Source: a bacterium
GTDB taxonomy: Bacteria; JAJVIF01
Direction: 5' to 3'
Assembly (NCBI GenBank): GCA_022072165.1
Contig: JAJVIF010000002.1
Location: 62,001-126,000 of the forward strand
Length of the DNA stretch: 64,000 nucleotides
A model generated the notes under the pieces. It saw only the letters and a list, made by a program, of their open reading frames with translations. It was not told where the DNA came from and made no database searches. This document shows, piece after piece, positions 50,845 through 59,028 of the stretch (the stretch's first letter is position 1; the number at the start of each line of letters is the position of its first letter). The position numbers and the translations under genes are program-made.

Positions 50845-51541
50845 GGCGGAAGAAAGCACCTTCCCGGCCGGCGAGCCGGACCTTGGCGCGTCGACCGAGC
50901 GGCTGCCCTGTGGTGTTTTTTGCGGGTCCTGTCTGGCGGCGTCCCCCGACCTCAAAGGCGACCTCACCGATCGCTCCGATCTCCATGGGAATCGTGGTTT
51001 CTGCCAGGACTCCCAGATAGTCCCGCTCGGTCAGGGTCGAGTTGGACTCCACAAACTGCATCATCCGGTCAAGCAAGCGCCAGAGGATCCAGGCAAGGAG
51101 GAATCCGCCAGTGAGCCCGCCCCCAAGGATGACCGCCTGCGGCAAATCTGTGATGCCGTAGCGCAAGCCGAGCCCGACGACGCCGAAGCCTGCCAGAAAG
51201 CCGAAGATTGTGAACGAGGAGACCGGCTTGATCCGGGGGACCGGGGTATCGGGCAGTCGGGACCCGGCACCGGAGTGCTGGTCCAGCACCTGCGCGACCT
51301 GTGTCAGCTCCAGATGAGCTGCGTGGGCATGAAAGGCCGCATGGGAATCGGCGAAGGCCTCGTGACTCTCCAGGGCATCCGTGAGATCCCCGGCGTCTGC
51401 CAGGTCCAGAACCTCGCCGAGTTCCGCCACATCACCGGCGCTGGCAACCGAGTCTGCCGACTCCAGGCCCAGCCCACCGAGCGCCAGGGAGATGGCACCC
51501 AGCAGACCGAGAACAAGGCAGGTCCAGAGGAGGAAGTCCAT
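50711..51541 (-). CDS. NfeD-like membrane protein
   Basis: 276 residues. An N-terminal membrane helix (LLWTCLVLGLLGAISLALGGLG), an acidic/Ala-rich extracytoplasmic region (residues 28-95), two more helices (about 108-128 and 138-160, GGGLTGGFLLAWILWRLLD) and a C-terminal OB-fold-like domain (DYLGVLAETTIPMEIGAIGEVAFEV). NfeD proteins pair with flotillins; the flotillin gene lies 600 bases downstream on the same strand. The 3' 134 bases overlap a convergent gene. Confidence 0.7.
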   Translation of the reverse strand: MDFLLWTCLVLGLLGAISLALGGLGLESADSVASAGDVAELGEVLDLADAGDLTDALESHEAFADSHAAFHAHAAHLELTQVAQVLDQHSGAGSRLPDTPVPRIKPVSSFTIFGFLAGFGVVGLGLRYGITDLPQAVILGGGLTGGFLLAWILWRLLDRMMQFVESNSTLTERDYLGVLAETTIPMEIGAIGEVAFEVGGRRQTGPAKNTTGQPLGRRAKVRLAGREGAFFRLSPLTREDLEFLLALGSLEATLDQAPDRQTEAPVQADDRPTLTH

Positions 51542-51589
51542 AGTGTCTGTAGGAAGCGTACCCCACCTCCCCGGTTGCGTGCCGGGGCC

Positions 51590-51595
51590 TACAAT
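51590..51595 (+). promoter_or_regulatory. -10 element TACAAT for the ABC ATPase gene, leaderless
   Basis: Ends 6 bases before ATG 51602. Confidence 0.6.
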
Positions 51596-51601
51596 CTCGC
51601 C

Positions 51602-52798
51602 ATGACCTCAGCGCTGGAAGTCGAAGGCCTCTCTAAGTCTTTCAGGCTCTACAACCGGAAGACCCAGTCGCTACTGGAACGGCTGCTGATGGGTCGCGTC
51701 TCGGCCTGGCGACCGCTGGAAGCCCTCCACGAGGTCTCCTTCACGGTCAAACCCGGGACACTCCTCGGACTCATTGGTCGCAATGGTTCTGGCAAATCAA
51801 CGCTGCTCAAAGTCCTCTCTGGCATCTATGTCGCCGACCGGGGGCACTACCGGACCGCCGGCAGGATGGCGGGCCTGCTGGAGCTGGGGGCGGGCTTTCA
51901 TCCGGAGCTCACCGGACGCGAAAACATTTTCCTCAACGGGTCCATTCTCGGCATTCCCGCCCGGACCATCCGGCAACAGTTCGACCGGATCGTGGAATTC
52001 TCCGGCCTCGAGGACTTTCTCGATACCCCCATTCGCGCCTACTCCAGCGGCATGGTGGTCCGCCTGGGATTTTCGGTCGCAATGGCGGCGGAACCGGAGA
52101 TTCTGCTGGTGGACGAAGTCCTGGGAGTCGGGGATACCGCCTTCGCGGTGAAGTCGGTAGAGACCATCCGCGAGTTTGTCCGCAATGGGCATACGGTCAT
52201 TTTTGTCTCCCATGATCTCCCCCTGGTCACGGAGCTTTCCGACCGCGTACTCTGGCTGGAGGGAGGGCAATTACGGGGTGAGGGAGAACCAGCGAATGTG
52301 GTCAAAGACTATCTGAACCTGTTACGGCATCAGGACATCAGCCCATCGACTGTCACCAGTGCTACCGGCGAGATGCCATCGCTCGACCACGCTCCCATCA
52401 TCGTGGAGCGGCTGCAGCTCTGGGACATCAATGGCCATGAGTCCACGTTGTTCAACACCGGCGATCCGGCGAATCTCTATGTGAATCTGCGGGCGCTCCA
52501 TGCACCCAAGGACGCCTACATCCAGCTGTCGGTCCGGAGCCTGCAGGGCGAGACCCTCCTCGGCCCCATCACGGTTCCCCTTCCTGAGTTCGTGGAGGGC
52601 TCTACCGGCGGCGCTTTTCGCTTTCACCGGCTGCCGCTGAACAAGGGGGAATACCTGATAGCTGTGGAAGTCTGGGACCGGAATCTACTGGAGCGGTACA
52701 CCCCGAAGCCTGCGCTGCTGCGGTTCACGATCGGACGCTCATCGCATCCAGGGGTCACGGGTCCCTGGGAGATCCCGGGGGACTGGGAGTGGAGTTAG
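51602..52798 (+). CDS. Wzt-like polysaccharide ABC transporter ATPase
   Basis: 398 residues. Walker A GLIGRNGSGKSTLLKVLSGI, TGRENIFLNGSILG, the ABC signature YSSGMVVRL, Walker B ILLVDEVLGVGD and H-loop FVSHD. The C-terminal about 150 residues form a Wzt-type carbohydrate-binding beta sandwich (from LQLWDINGHESTLFNTGD). Such ATPases pair with a Wzm-type permease to export O-antigen or teichoic acid; the permease is not adjacent. Upstream in-frame sequence continues to 50675 but is antisense to the NfeD-like gene. Confidence 0.93.
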   Translation: MTSALEVEGLSKSFRLYNRKTQSLLERLLMGRVSAWRPLEALHEVSFTVKPGTLLGLIGRNGSGKSTLLKVLSGIYVADRGHYRTAGRMAGLLELGAGFHPELTGRENIFLNGSILGIPARTIRQQFDRIVEFSGLEDFLDTPIRAYSSGMVVRLGFSVAMAAEPEILLVDEVLGVGDTAFAVKSVETIREFVRNGHTVIFVSHDLPLVTELSDRVLWLEGGQLRGEGEPANVVKDYLNLLRHQDISPSTVTSATGEMPSLDHAPIIVERLQLWDINGHESTLFNTGDPANLYVNLRALHAPKDAYIQLSVRSLQGETLLGPITVPLPEFVEGSTGGAFRFHRLPLNKGEYLIAVEVWDRNLLERYTPKPALLRFTIGRSSHPGVTGPWEIPGDWEWS

Positions 52799-52827
52799 AC
52801 CGACATCCCCGGTGCCGTACCATTCCC

Positions 52828-52863
52828 ATGTTCACCGAACGAAGATGCCCGCAGGAGTATTGA
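52828..52863 (+). other. candidate leader peptide ORF before the zinc-ribbon gene
   Basis: Eleven codons (ATG to TGA, reading MFTERRCPQEY) start 4 bases after TACCAT and end 3 bases before the next ATG. Its last codons contain the AGGAG site of the zinc-ribbon gene. Speculative. Confidence 0.3.
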
Positions 52864-52866
52864 GTC

Positions 52867-53106
52867 ATGTCGCAGTCGATGGTGCCGCGTCCACCAAGCC
52901 AGGGCCTGGGGTATTGCCCGCAGTGCGGCAGTACGCATATCCGGGAAGGGCAGGAAACCAGCGGTGACAACAATCTGGCGGCGACTTCCTGCTGTCTCGG
53001 GGCCTGCTGCGCCTGGCCCTTCCTGCTGATTGCGCCGTTTTTGATGAAGCGCAACACCTACCGGTACCGGGAGTGCCGGGGCTGCGGCAACCGCTGGCAG
53101 GTCTGA
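52867..53106 (+). CDS. small zinc-ribbon membrane protein
   Basis: 79 residues. An N-terminal CPQC and C-terminal CRGC pair frame a hydrophobic Cys-rich middle (SCCLGACCAWPFLLIAPF), so a zinc ribbon is split by a membrane-inserted helix, as in LITAF-like proteins. The end reads YRECRGCGNRWQV. It follows the candidate leader peptide and precedes the PspA-like genes. Function unknown; a membrane-associated zinc site is the only supported claim. Confidence 0.6.
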   Translation: MSQSMVPRPPSQGLGYCPQCGSTHIREGQETSGDNNLAATSCCLGACCAWPFLLIAPFLMKRNTYRYRECRGCGNRWQV

Positions 53107-53110
53107 GGCG

Positions 53111-53116
53111 TACAAT
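53111..53116 (+). promoter_or_regulatory. -10 element TACAAT for the PspA-like operon
   Basis: TACAAT 21 bases before ATG 53138; a GGAGGGG Shine-Dalgarno lies in the short leader. Confidence 0.55.
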
Positions 53117-53137
53117 CCCTCCCCCGGAGGGGTCGGG

Positions 53138-53749
53138 ATGGCGTCGGGCTCACATCCCTGGCAGTTTCTCAGGCGTCTGCTGGGCACCGCCGAGTCCGGC
53201 CTGACTACCACTTCCGCCTCCTCTGCAGCGACCGCCGATCCCAAAGCACAAGTCCGGGCATGGATTCAGGAACTCCGGGAGCAGCTTCCGGTGCTGGATC
53301 AGACTGTTGCCCGGATTCGGGAGGAACTCCCGGGGCGTGAAGCGCTCGTACGGCAGACCGCCATCCGCCTGCAGGCGGTAGAGCAGGAGATCACGGCTTC
53401 GCTGGAAGCCGGTGACCGGACGCACGCCGGCTCGCTGGCGCTGGAACGGGAGCGCTTGCGGGGCGTACTGGAGCAACGACACGCCTCACTGGACCGGGCC
53501 AGGGAGTCGCTGTCACGGGCCGAAGACATCAGAAGTCGGTACCTCCATGCCATGACGCTTCAGCTGCGGGAACTCCAGGCGCTGCTGCAGGAGCCCTCCG
53601 CGCCGCGACTCGCAACGCGGGTCGCCACGCTGGCATCGGAAGCCAAAGCGGCGGGAGCCGGGTCGCTGGCAGCACGACTCCTACAGGACGCCGATCCGCA
53701 GCAGGCCGGGGCAGTTACTGAAGCCGGGTCGACAGCGGGAGAGGACTAA
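53138..53749 (+). CDS. PspA-like coiled-coil protein, first copy
   Basis: 203 residues. A single long helical coiled coil (about residues 35-165): VRAWIQELREQLPVLDQTVARIREELPGREALVRQTAIRLQAVE and GDRTHAGSLALERERLRGVLEQR, which resembles the PspA/IM30 pattern of short Ala/Glu/Arg helices (LAREALERK-type). It is shorter than canonical PspA and lacks an obvious N-terminal amphipathic helix apart from PWQFLRRLLG. It is 6 bases before a paralog. Confidence 0.65.
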   Translation: MASGSHPWQFLRRLLGTAESGLTTTSASSAATADPKAQVRAWIQELREQLPVLDQTVARIREELPGREALVRQTAIRLQAVEQEITASLEAGDRTHAGSLALERERLRGVLEQRHASLDRARESLSRAEDIRSRYLHAMTLQLRELQALLQEPSAPRLATRVATLASEAKAAGAGSLAARLLQDADPQQAGAVTEAGSTAGED

Positions 53750-53755
53750 CAACAG

Positions 53756-54412
53756 ATGTGGCAACGATTCCTGGCCTGGATTCATCAACTCCTCGGGCAA
53801 AAAGCCCGCTCTCCTGAAGAACAGGTCGAAGCCTGGCTGCAGGAACTCGCGGCCCAGGTACCCCGACTCGATAACGCCGCGGCGCGTCTGAAGGCGGAAG
53901 CGACCGGGGCAGAGCATCTCCTGGAGCAACTGGAGTTCCACATCGCCGACAGCGAAGCGCAGATCGCCGACGCCCTGAAGCGTGGGGACCGGGCGCACGC
54001 CGCGAGTCTGGCACTGGAGCGGGAGCAGCTCCAGGCGCGTCGCCCGCACCGGGAGGAGCAGCTGCGACGCGCCCGGGCGGACTGGGAGCAGACCGAGCGC
54101 ATCCGGCGTCACTTCATGAAGCGTCAGGCTGAAGAAACCCAGCGTCTGCGTAGCCTGCTACGGGAACATGCCACTGCGGCACTCATGGCAGAAGTCCAGG
54201 CCATTCATGCAACGGTCGCCGCTGGCAGCAGTCCTACCCTGAGCACGCATCTGCTGGCGGAAGCGGAAGCGGCGGCTGATGCGGAACGCGGACGCCTTCG
54301 CGTCGCCGCCGATCTGGCAGTCATGGAGCATCAGCACCCGGCGGAGGCAGTACACTCCACGGAGGTTGCCATGGAGGAACAGCCTCCGGCGCTGGAGACC
54401 ACCTCAGAATAG
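53756..54412 (+). CDS. PspA-like coiled-coil protein, second copy
   Basis: 218 residues, paralogous to the previous gene: EEQVEAWLQELAAQVPRLDNAAARLKAE and GDRAHAASLALEREQLQARRPHREEQ align with it. The N-terminus WQRFLAWIHQLLGQ could be an amphipathic membrane-binding helix. The C-terminus is Ala/Glu-rich. It starts 6 bases after the first copy with the SD overlapping that stop, and the next gene starts 17 bases after it, so the three are one operon. Confidence 0.65.
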   Translation: MWQRFLAWIHQLLGQKARSPEEQVEAWLQELAAQVPRLDNAAARLKAEATGAEHLLEQLEFHIADSEAQIADALKRGDRAHAASLALEREQLQARRPHREEQLRRARADWEQTERIRRHFMKRQAEETQRLRSLLREHATAALMAEVQAIHATVAAGSSPTLSTHLLAEAEAAADAERGRLRVAADLAVMEHQHPAEAVHSTEVAMEEQPPALETTSE

Positions 54413-54429
54413 TCAGGACCTGCTCACTC

Positions 54430-55500
54430 ATGGGAAGCTCGAAAAATCGGGGCATCCGAATCGAACTGGATGGGGAGTTCCTCGAGGATATCGGGGACGT
54501 CATCGAGCAGAAGGTTGAGCGGGGCGTCAAGAAGCTGGAGGAGTCGCTTAAAGACTTCAAGGGTCTGGAAATTCGGATTGAGCAGCCGGGCGAGAAAACC
54601 AGCCGGAAGCGACGGGGTCGCGAGTCTGCAGCACAGATCAGCGGACCCATCGCGATTCCCCCGGAAACCGATGTCGAGAAGCGCGAGCGATTCTGGAAGG
54701 CTGTGGTGAGTCCCGGCGCCCTCTTCACCTTCGGGGGCATGATGATTCCGGGCCTGATTACGTTTCAGGAGGGCATCGGCATCGCCTTCATTGTGGCGGG
54801 ATTCATCTTCTATGTGGCCATCGCGGCGGGGGAGTACTCCGCTCTGGAGGCCCGTCGCGAACGCAAACTGCGGCGCATGATCCAGCAGGGGGAACTCCCG
54901 GCGTATCAGCCAGAAGCCACTCCGATCTCCCTCCCGCAGGCTTATGCAACACACGCCGCCGTGACCGACCCCGACTCGCCCCGTGCCCGCATGGATGCCC
55001 TCATCAGCCGGATCCGGTCGCGCATGGACGAGGATCAACCCGCCATCAGCGTCAGCGAACTGGGGCGCTACAGCGAGCTCGCCTCCCACTACGAGGCCAA
55101 GGCCATCGAGATTCGGGAATATCTGAATGAGGTCGGCGGACTGGCGGAGGCCCAGACCGACCTGGCCCGGCTCCGGGTCCAGCAGGAGCAGCTCGCACCC
55201 GGGGATGCCCGGGCCGAGTCGCTGGCGAAACTCATCAGCATCAAAGAGCGGACGGTCCGGGACTTCCAGGCGCTGGAACGCTATCTGGCGACGGTTGAGG
55301 GGAAGTTCGAGGAGCAGATCGCGCATCTGGAGAGTCTGGACGCGGCGCTGATGCGGCACAAGCTCGGGTCCTTCGCGCGACAGACTCATGCAGACGAAAC
55401 GTTGTCCACCCGGGAAGTGGAGTCCCTCGCGCTGGGGCTGTCGCAGACTGCCGATGCCCTGGAGCAGGACCTCGCCCGGATCAATGTCGAACTCGCCTAG
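54430..55500 (+). CDS. membrane-anchored coiled-coil protein
   Basis: 356 residues, not recognised. The N-terminal 80 residues are charged (ELDGEFLEDIGDVIEQKVERGVKKLEESLKD), then two hydrophobic helices (about 92-107 and 115-135: LFTFGGMMIPGLITF; GIAFIVAGFIFYVAIAAGEY) and a long coiled coil (about 190-345). Cotranscribed with the two PspA-like genes. A role as their membrane partner is inferred from context only. The 139-base stretch after its stop, up to the interrupted lipoprotein frame, shows nothing I can identify. Confidence 0.55.
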   Translation: MGSSKNRGIRIELDGEFLEDIGDVIEQKVERGVKKLEESLKDFKGLEIRIEQPGEKTSRKRRGRESAAQISGPIAIPPETDVEKRERFWKAVVSPGALFTFGGMMIPGLITFQEGIGIAFIVAGFIFYVAIAAGEYSALEARRERKLRRMIQQGELPAYQPEATPISLPQAYATHAAVTDPDSPRARMDALISRIRSRMDEDQPAISVSELGRYSELASHYEAKAIEIREYLNEVGGLAEAQTDLARLRVQQEQLAPGDARAESLAKLISIKERTVRDFQALERYLATVEGKFEEQIAHLESLDAALMRHKLGSFARQTHADETLSTREVESLALGLSQTADALEQDLARINVELA

Positions 55501-55639
55501 AGCAATGCCGGGCGGAACCACTTGTTTTGGTGGGACAGAGTGTCAGCCACCCGTTGGGCAGGAGTACCAAAGAACCATGGAAGATTGATGGGAGAGAGTG
55601 CCATCGATGAGTCCCTTCTGATCTGCAGGAGTCTGACAA

Positions 55640-57418
55640 CTAGTAGGCGCTATCGGCTAAGGCATATCGCAAGCGCGTAGTGGTCGGTTCACACCAGAAG
55701 ATGGCAATGCGCCCATTGAGCTCCAGCACCAAAGGTGGCACCCAGTAGCGCCCCTCGTTCCCCTGGGCAAACGCCACAGTTGTGCGCCGCCAATCCTGGA
55801 GTCTCTCTATATCGGTCGTCACCTGACGGGCGAGGCGAAGCCTCTGATTCGTGTTGTCAAAATAGGCGACGGCAGCGCGTCCCAAAACGATGCCTACGGA
55901 GGGAGCAACGCTTGCCGCAGGAGGACTCTCCAAAATGAAATATGTCCAATCCGTGTACCCAGGATTTGAGAGCGGAGTGCTCGCCACTGTCACGTTCTTC
56001 ATCATGAAATCGTTGGCCACTACTCCCCAGCCAGATTTATGCGGCCATAGGTCAAGATTACCATCCATGCCGCTGTTACCTCCAATGAACTCGGCTGTCC
56101 AGTCCTCACTGGCACGAGGCGGGCTGTCCGTTCAGCGATACAACACAGCGGACTCCCCCGCCGGCCCCCAGTTATCCAGTGGGCCATAAGTCGAGGCGAT
56201 AGAGTAAATGCTCCCATCCCGTTCAATAATGCGGCCAAGGACTGCGGCTTGCCCACCACCGCCAGAATATGGGGCTTCGACGAAGTACACTATCCAATCC
56301 TCGGTTGAGTAAGGAGCGTCCGCCGACACGAGGACAGGCAGCCCACGGCCCATGGTCGTTCCTAACAAAAATTCGTCATTGATGCTGGTGAGAGCATAGA
56401 GGGCGAACCCCATTGTAGTGCCGTGCTTCACCTCGTGGATCTGCCAGTCCGCACTCGTCGCTGGTTGCGCAACATCCGCCCAAGCCAAGTATTCGCGAAC
56501 ATCGGTTCGGGGACGGCGGTTGGTGCCGAAGTGCCTCTGGTAGAGAATCGCCAACCGACCCTGTTGGATTGTTAAGGAGTATCTTCCCGAGACGAAGCCG
56601 TCGGGATCAATGATGTGTTCCTCTCAGTCCTCAGGTGTTAAGGGCATCGCGACCAGGGCTCGACGAATCGCTAGTCCCTCAGGCGAGGAGTAAGCCAGCA
56701 CGACTCGCCCATCCATCACCAGGCCAGTCACCATGGCGTAGGGAGCGCGCAGAATTCCCCGCTCCTGGCTTCCGGCACATGGCCCTAAATCCTGGACGGT
56801 CCAGGTCGGCACAACTGGGGTGCCGACCGTGAACTTGAAGGTAAGCGTGTTTGAACTGCCATACACGTTTGAGGCGCGCACAGTGCCGCTATAGGTACCA
56901 GGATTTGGGAGTGAGACTTCCGGTTCCGCGACATCGAATTCGGCTGGTGCTGCTGACATAAGGTTGAATTCCCACTACCAGGCCGTCGCGTTCGGCCAAT
57001 TCAGGACCGCGCTGAACAGCACGGTGCCCGCAGGCAGCCCCACGTCACTTTCCGGTGTCACTGAGTCGATCACAGGGACGCCAGCTACAACGTACACTTC
57101 TGAGGCGGAGTGAGTCATACCGCCATCGGTGATTTCCAAGCTGACTGCATAGGCACCGGGATCTCGAAGGATGACTGTAGGCGTCGCATCGGTGCTGGTC
57201 GACGGCATCGTCCCATCACCAAAACTCCACGCATAGGTCGCTCCGAGGCTGAGCTCGTCGATCTCAGCGGAGAATTGCACCTCGGCATCCGGGGCACCGA
57301 TAGTACCGATGGGGGAAATCGTGAGCGGCATGCCCGGGTTGGTTCCTTTCGTCGAGCAACCGGACACGACGTGTGCTAGCAGCAGGGACACTGCACGGTA
57401 GAGCCAGCGGTGGTGCAA
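55640..57418 (-). pseudogene. PKD/beta-propeller lipoprotein frame interrupted by three in-frame stops
   Basis: One reading frame, 593 codons including stops, no frameshift. Start TTG 57418 is 8 bases after TAATAT and gives a signal with lipobox HVVSGC. Then a PKD domain (TYAWSFGDGTMPSTSTDATP, residues about 55-100), a second PKD-like domain, and propeller-type repeats (GQAAVLGRIIERDG; GRAAVAYFDNTNQRLRLARQ; three xDW units). Internal stops: TAG 56977-56975, TGA 56626-56624, TGA 56134-56132. Homologous repeats run on both sides of each stop. It looks less GC-rich than its neighbours. Either a young pseudogene or a recoded gene. Confidence 0.7.
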
Positions 57419-57426
57419 GTGATTCA

Positions 57427-57432
57427 ATATTA
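57427..57432 (-). promoter_or_regulatory. -10 element TAATAT for the PKD lipoprotein
   Basis: TAATAT on the minus strand ends 8 bases before TTG 57418. Confidence 0.4.
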
Positions 57433-57544
57433 CCGGCTGAATCAGCACACTAGCAACCATACAACTTTCAGCGGAATGATGCAAGAGGAGCCGCCAGAAA
57501 CGGTTGTCCGCTCCTACTTGTTGTGCCATTCCTAAAGCAGAGCG

Positions 57545-57568
57545 CGCCCCCGGAAGGCTCCGGGGGCG
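57545..57568 (-). terminator. terminator after pilC
   Basis: CGCCCCCGGA / TCCGGGGGCG, 10-bp stem and 4-base loop, followed on the minus strand by GCTCTGCTTTAGG, 32 bases past the pilC stop. Confidence 0.75.
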
Positions 57569-57599
57569 GTGGCATTTCGTGCTGGTGCAGGCGGGATCG

Positions 57600-58826
57600 C
57601 TACTTGATCACGTTCACCAGGTTGAAGATCGGCAGATAGAGGGAGACCACGATGACCCCGATGATCCCACCGATGATCACGATCAGCAGCGGCTCGATGA
57701 GCGAGGCCAGACCCCGGACCGTGTTGTCGATCTCATCATCGTAGTAGTCGGAGAGCTTGTAGAGCATCTCCTCCAGGTTCCCGGCATCCTCCCCGACCGC
57801 AATCAGGTTCGTGACCATGGCCGGGAACTGCTTGGTCCGCTTCATGGGCGCGTTGATCGACTCCCCTTCCCGGATGCGGTCGCGGGTGTAGTCGATGGCG
57901 TTGGCGATCACGATGTTGTGCGCCGTATCGCGGGTCACCTCGAGGGCTTCCACCAGCGGCACGCCGGACTCCTGGAGGGTCCCCAGGGTCCTGGTAAACC
58001 GGGTGATGGCGACCTTGCGGGCCAGCGGGCCAAAGATGGGCATCCGCAGGGAGATCGGGTCGCAGACCCGGTGGCCCAGCTTCGTGCCCCGGAACTTCCA
58101 GAAGAAGATCGCCGCGATGGCGGGAATGATGGTGTAGTAGTACCAGTGGTAGCGGAACTCTTCCGAGATCTCCAGCATCTTCTGCGTGAGTTCGGGGAGT
58201 TGCGCCTCGCCGCCGGAGAAGTCCTTATAGAACTCGGCGAACTGCGGGATGATGTAGATGAACATGAACAGGATGATCAGGATCGAGACCCCGACCACCA
58301 GGCTCGGATACACCATCGCCGACTTGATTTTGTTGCGGAGTTCGAGTTCGTTTTCATAGAACTTCGCCACGCGCTGGAGGATCTTGTCCAGCACGCCACC
58401 GACCTCGCCGGAGTGGATCATGGCGATGAAGAAGTTGGAAAACGCCGCCGGATGCTTCTTCATCGACTTGGCGAGGGTCTCGCCCCCCTGGACGTCCATG
58501 CGGACCTTGTGCAGGATCTTCTTGAACTTCCGGTTGGTGGTCTGCTCTTCCACCGTATCCAGGGTCTCGGAGATCGTGAGCCCGGCGTTCACCAGGAGGC
58601 TCATCTGCCGGGAAGAGAGGGTGAGGAGCTTGAGCCCGACTTTCGTGAAGTAGTCGATGACATCCCAGGGATGCCAGCCCCATTGCTTCTTCTCATAGAT
58701 CTTGAGAACGAAGTACCCCTCCTTCTGGAGGGTATCGACAACGGAGTGCTGGGAATCCGCATCGACCGAGTTCCGGATGATGTTGCCGGAAGAGTCGCGG
58801 GCGACGAAGACGTATTGCTTGGCCAT
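57600..58826 (-). CDS. pilC: PilC/GspF-type inner membrane platform protein
   Basis: 408 residues. Two T2SSF repeats (residues about 70-190, SLLVNAGLTISETLDTVEEQ; and about 275-400, FTRTLGTLQESGVPLVEALEVT) and three membrane helices (about 168-190, 220-240, 375-400). It is the platform protein of type IV pili or type II secretion. The N-terminus KQYVFVARDSSGNIIRNSVDADS is the usual PilC beginning. pilB is not in the window. It has a promoter about 75 bases upstream. Confidence 0.93.
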   Translation of the reverse strand: MAKQYVFVARDSSGNIIRNSVDADSQHSVVDTLQKEGYFVLKIYEKKQWGWHPWDVIDYFTKVGLKLLTLSSRQMSLLVNAGLTISETLDTVEEQTTNRKFKKILHKVRMDVQGGETLAKSMKKHPAAFSNFFIAMIHSGEVGGVLDKILQRVAKFYENELELRNKIKSAMVYPSLVVGVSILIILFMFIYIIPQFAEFYKDFSGGEAQLPELTQKMLEISEEFRYHWYYYTIIPAIAAIFFWKFRGTKLGHRVCDPISLRMPIFGPLARKVAITRFTRTLGTLQESGVPLVEALEVTRDTAHNIVIANAIDYTRDRIREGESINAPMKRTKQFPAMVTNLIAVGEDAGNLEEMLYKLSDYYDDEIDNTVRGLASLIEPLLIVIIGGIIGVIVVSLYLPIFNLVNVIK

Positions 58827-58899
58827 GGAGCCTCACGCAGGGTGAAGTGACAAGAGTGGTGCCTTCCCCGTCAGGTGAGACCGGGCACACAGCGCCGAT

Positions 58900-58905
58900 T
58901 GTAGC
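58900..58905 (-). promoter_or_regulatory. -10 element TACAAT for pilC
   Basis: TACAAT on the minus strand 73 bases before ATG 58826. A CATAAT further upstream may be a second promoter. Confidence 0.5.
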
Positions 58906-58941
58906 GCAGCCTGCGGTCCTCGCCGACAAAGAAGTGGGGGT

Positions 58942-58972
58942 CCGGCAGGATCAGGAGGAAGCGACCTGCCGG
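58942..58972. repeat. inverted repeat between the propeller lipoprotein and pilC
   Basis: CCGGCAGG / CCTGCCGG with a 15-base loop. The 202-base gap also repeats GACCTGCCGG a second time nearby. No T tract, so a terminator call is not supported. Confidence 0.4.
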
Positions 58973-59028
58973 GGAAGTCGCCGCGAGCGCGTCGACCTGC
59001 CGGGCATTATGCCATGAATTCTGTCGCT

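Noticed and set aside
50675-51601. In-frame N-terminal extension of the ABC ATPase
   Set aside because: It is antisense to the NfeD-like gene, has no family similarity, and a TACAAT -10 sits 6 bases before ATG 51602.
53117-53131. Hairpin sequestering the Shine-Dalgarno of the first PspA-like gene
   Set aside because: The left arm lies within the first bases after the -10 and upstream of the expected transcription start, so it would not be in the mRNA.
55640-57418. Four separate small genes on the minus strand
   Set aside because: All four are in one frame, repeats cross the stops, and the inner pieces lack credible start sites and promoters.
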